From a virus: 21,448 bases of DNA. The stretch covers positions 1 through 21,448 of the IMG/VR virus record IMGVR_UViG_3300042549_000891; one strand, written 5' to 3'. Within the stretch, counting starts at the first letter, position 1, and the number at the start of each line of letters is the position of its first letter. The position numbers and the translations under genes were made by a program. Positions 21,234-21,448 of this stretch are shown here, piece by piece. Below the pieces are notes generated by a model. It did no database searches. It was not told the DNA's origin and saw only the letters and a program-made list of their open reading frames with translations.

Positions 21234-21448
21234 TTATTGTTCTGTTTTTATATACGCATTTCCGTTTCTTTTTACTTCTAAAGTTGGGTCAAGTTTTTTC
21301 ATTCTATCTACAATCACTTGGCAGTATTTAGGGTCAAATTCCATTCCGTAACAAATCCTATTTAGTTGATGACAAGTTACCATTGTACTTCCAGAACCAA
21401 GATAAGCATCTAAAACTAACTTAACTTCAATCTTTGAATGTCTATCTG
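21234..21448 (-). CDS. DNA adenine-N6/cytosine-N4 methyltransferase, C-terminal part only
   Basis: The gene enters from the right edge and only its last 70 residues are visible. They contain the AdoMet-binding motif I (LDAYLGSGSTMVTCHQLNR, with GSGST at about visible residues 17-21), then CYGMEFDPKYCQVIVDRM, the classical end of a beta-class amino-methyltransferase, in which the catalytic DPPY-type motif precedes motif I. That catalytic motif must lie outside the window. With the C5-cytosine enzyme at 18055, the phage has two DNA methyltransferases, likely used against host restriction. The target base and site cannot be told from this part. Confidence 0.85.
   Translation of the reverse strand, partial: DRHSKIEVKLVLDAYLGSGSTMVTCHQLNRICYGMEFDPKYCQVIVDRMKKLDPTLEVKRNGNAYIKTEQ

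Noticed and set aside
2594-21351. Several plus-strand open frames of 61-90 codons (for example 2594-2785, 10106-10378, 11039-11257, 12538-12729, 16533-16787, 18805-19032, 20946-21134, 21166-21351)
   Set aside because: All but those in small gaps lie wholly opposite convincing minus-strand genes, are low-complexity or hydrophobic antisense translations, and match no family I know.

Overview
The window is part of a tailed-phage (or prophage) genome whose host is most likely a member of the Bacteroidota. Every gene I can support is on the minus strand, so transcription runs from high to low coordinates. The host assignment rests on four things: low GC content; A/T-rich leaders with no Shine-Dalgarno motif before the start codons I examined; at least one strong match to the Bacteroidota promoter consensus (TTTG, 19 bp, TAnnTTTG); and protein types that I know mainly from Bacteroidota siphoviruses. 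A 601-residue tape measure protein and a tail-chaperone gene with a frameshift signal indicate a long non-contractile tail (siphovirus-like).

Layout in transcription order. 21448-18055 is the packaging and accessory region: the end of a DNA adenine/cytosine-N4 methyltransferase, small and large terminase subunits, a 113-bp gap with a 20-bp-period direct repeat and a promoter-like box, then a run of very small genes (membrane, zinc-binding, coiled coil), a winged-helix-like protein and a compact C5-cytosine methyltransferase. 18046-11370 is the tail module: a small protein, a tail assembly chaperone with a probable -1 frameshift at a nine-T run, a terminator, a tail-completion-like protein, two large beta-rich tail/baseplate proteins and the tape measure. 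11335-8561 is the capsid module: XkdF-like protease, scaffold-like protein, major capsid protein, terminator, a probable tail tube protein, terminator. 8459-5049 is the portal/connector module: an unknown protein, a portal with an extra C-terminal domain, a head-tail connector and neck-type proteins. 5049-1746 holds the tail fibre with a self-cleaving C-terminal chaperone and a small conserved partner. 1728-1030 is a GIY-YIG homing endonuclease. 995-1 is a lysis-type cassette of small membrane proteins that continues past the left edge.

The genes are tightly coupled. At least seven junctions share the pentamer TAATG (stop and start overlapping), and that rule was used to choose starts where an upstream in-frame ATG also exists (fibre, connector). 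The order is unusual: tail genes precede the capsid genes and the portal follows the capsid.

The points most worth checking are: the homing endonuclease bounded by two related copies of a gene end plus -7 promoter box; the frameshift in the tail chaperone; the portal fused to a MuF-like C-terminal domain; an inner-membrane-anchored lysis-region protein ending in an outer-membrane-type beta signal; and a three-way-junction terminator-like RNA at about 19221-19289. I found no tRNA, CRISPR array, integrase or insertion sequence.
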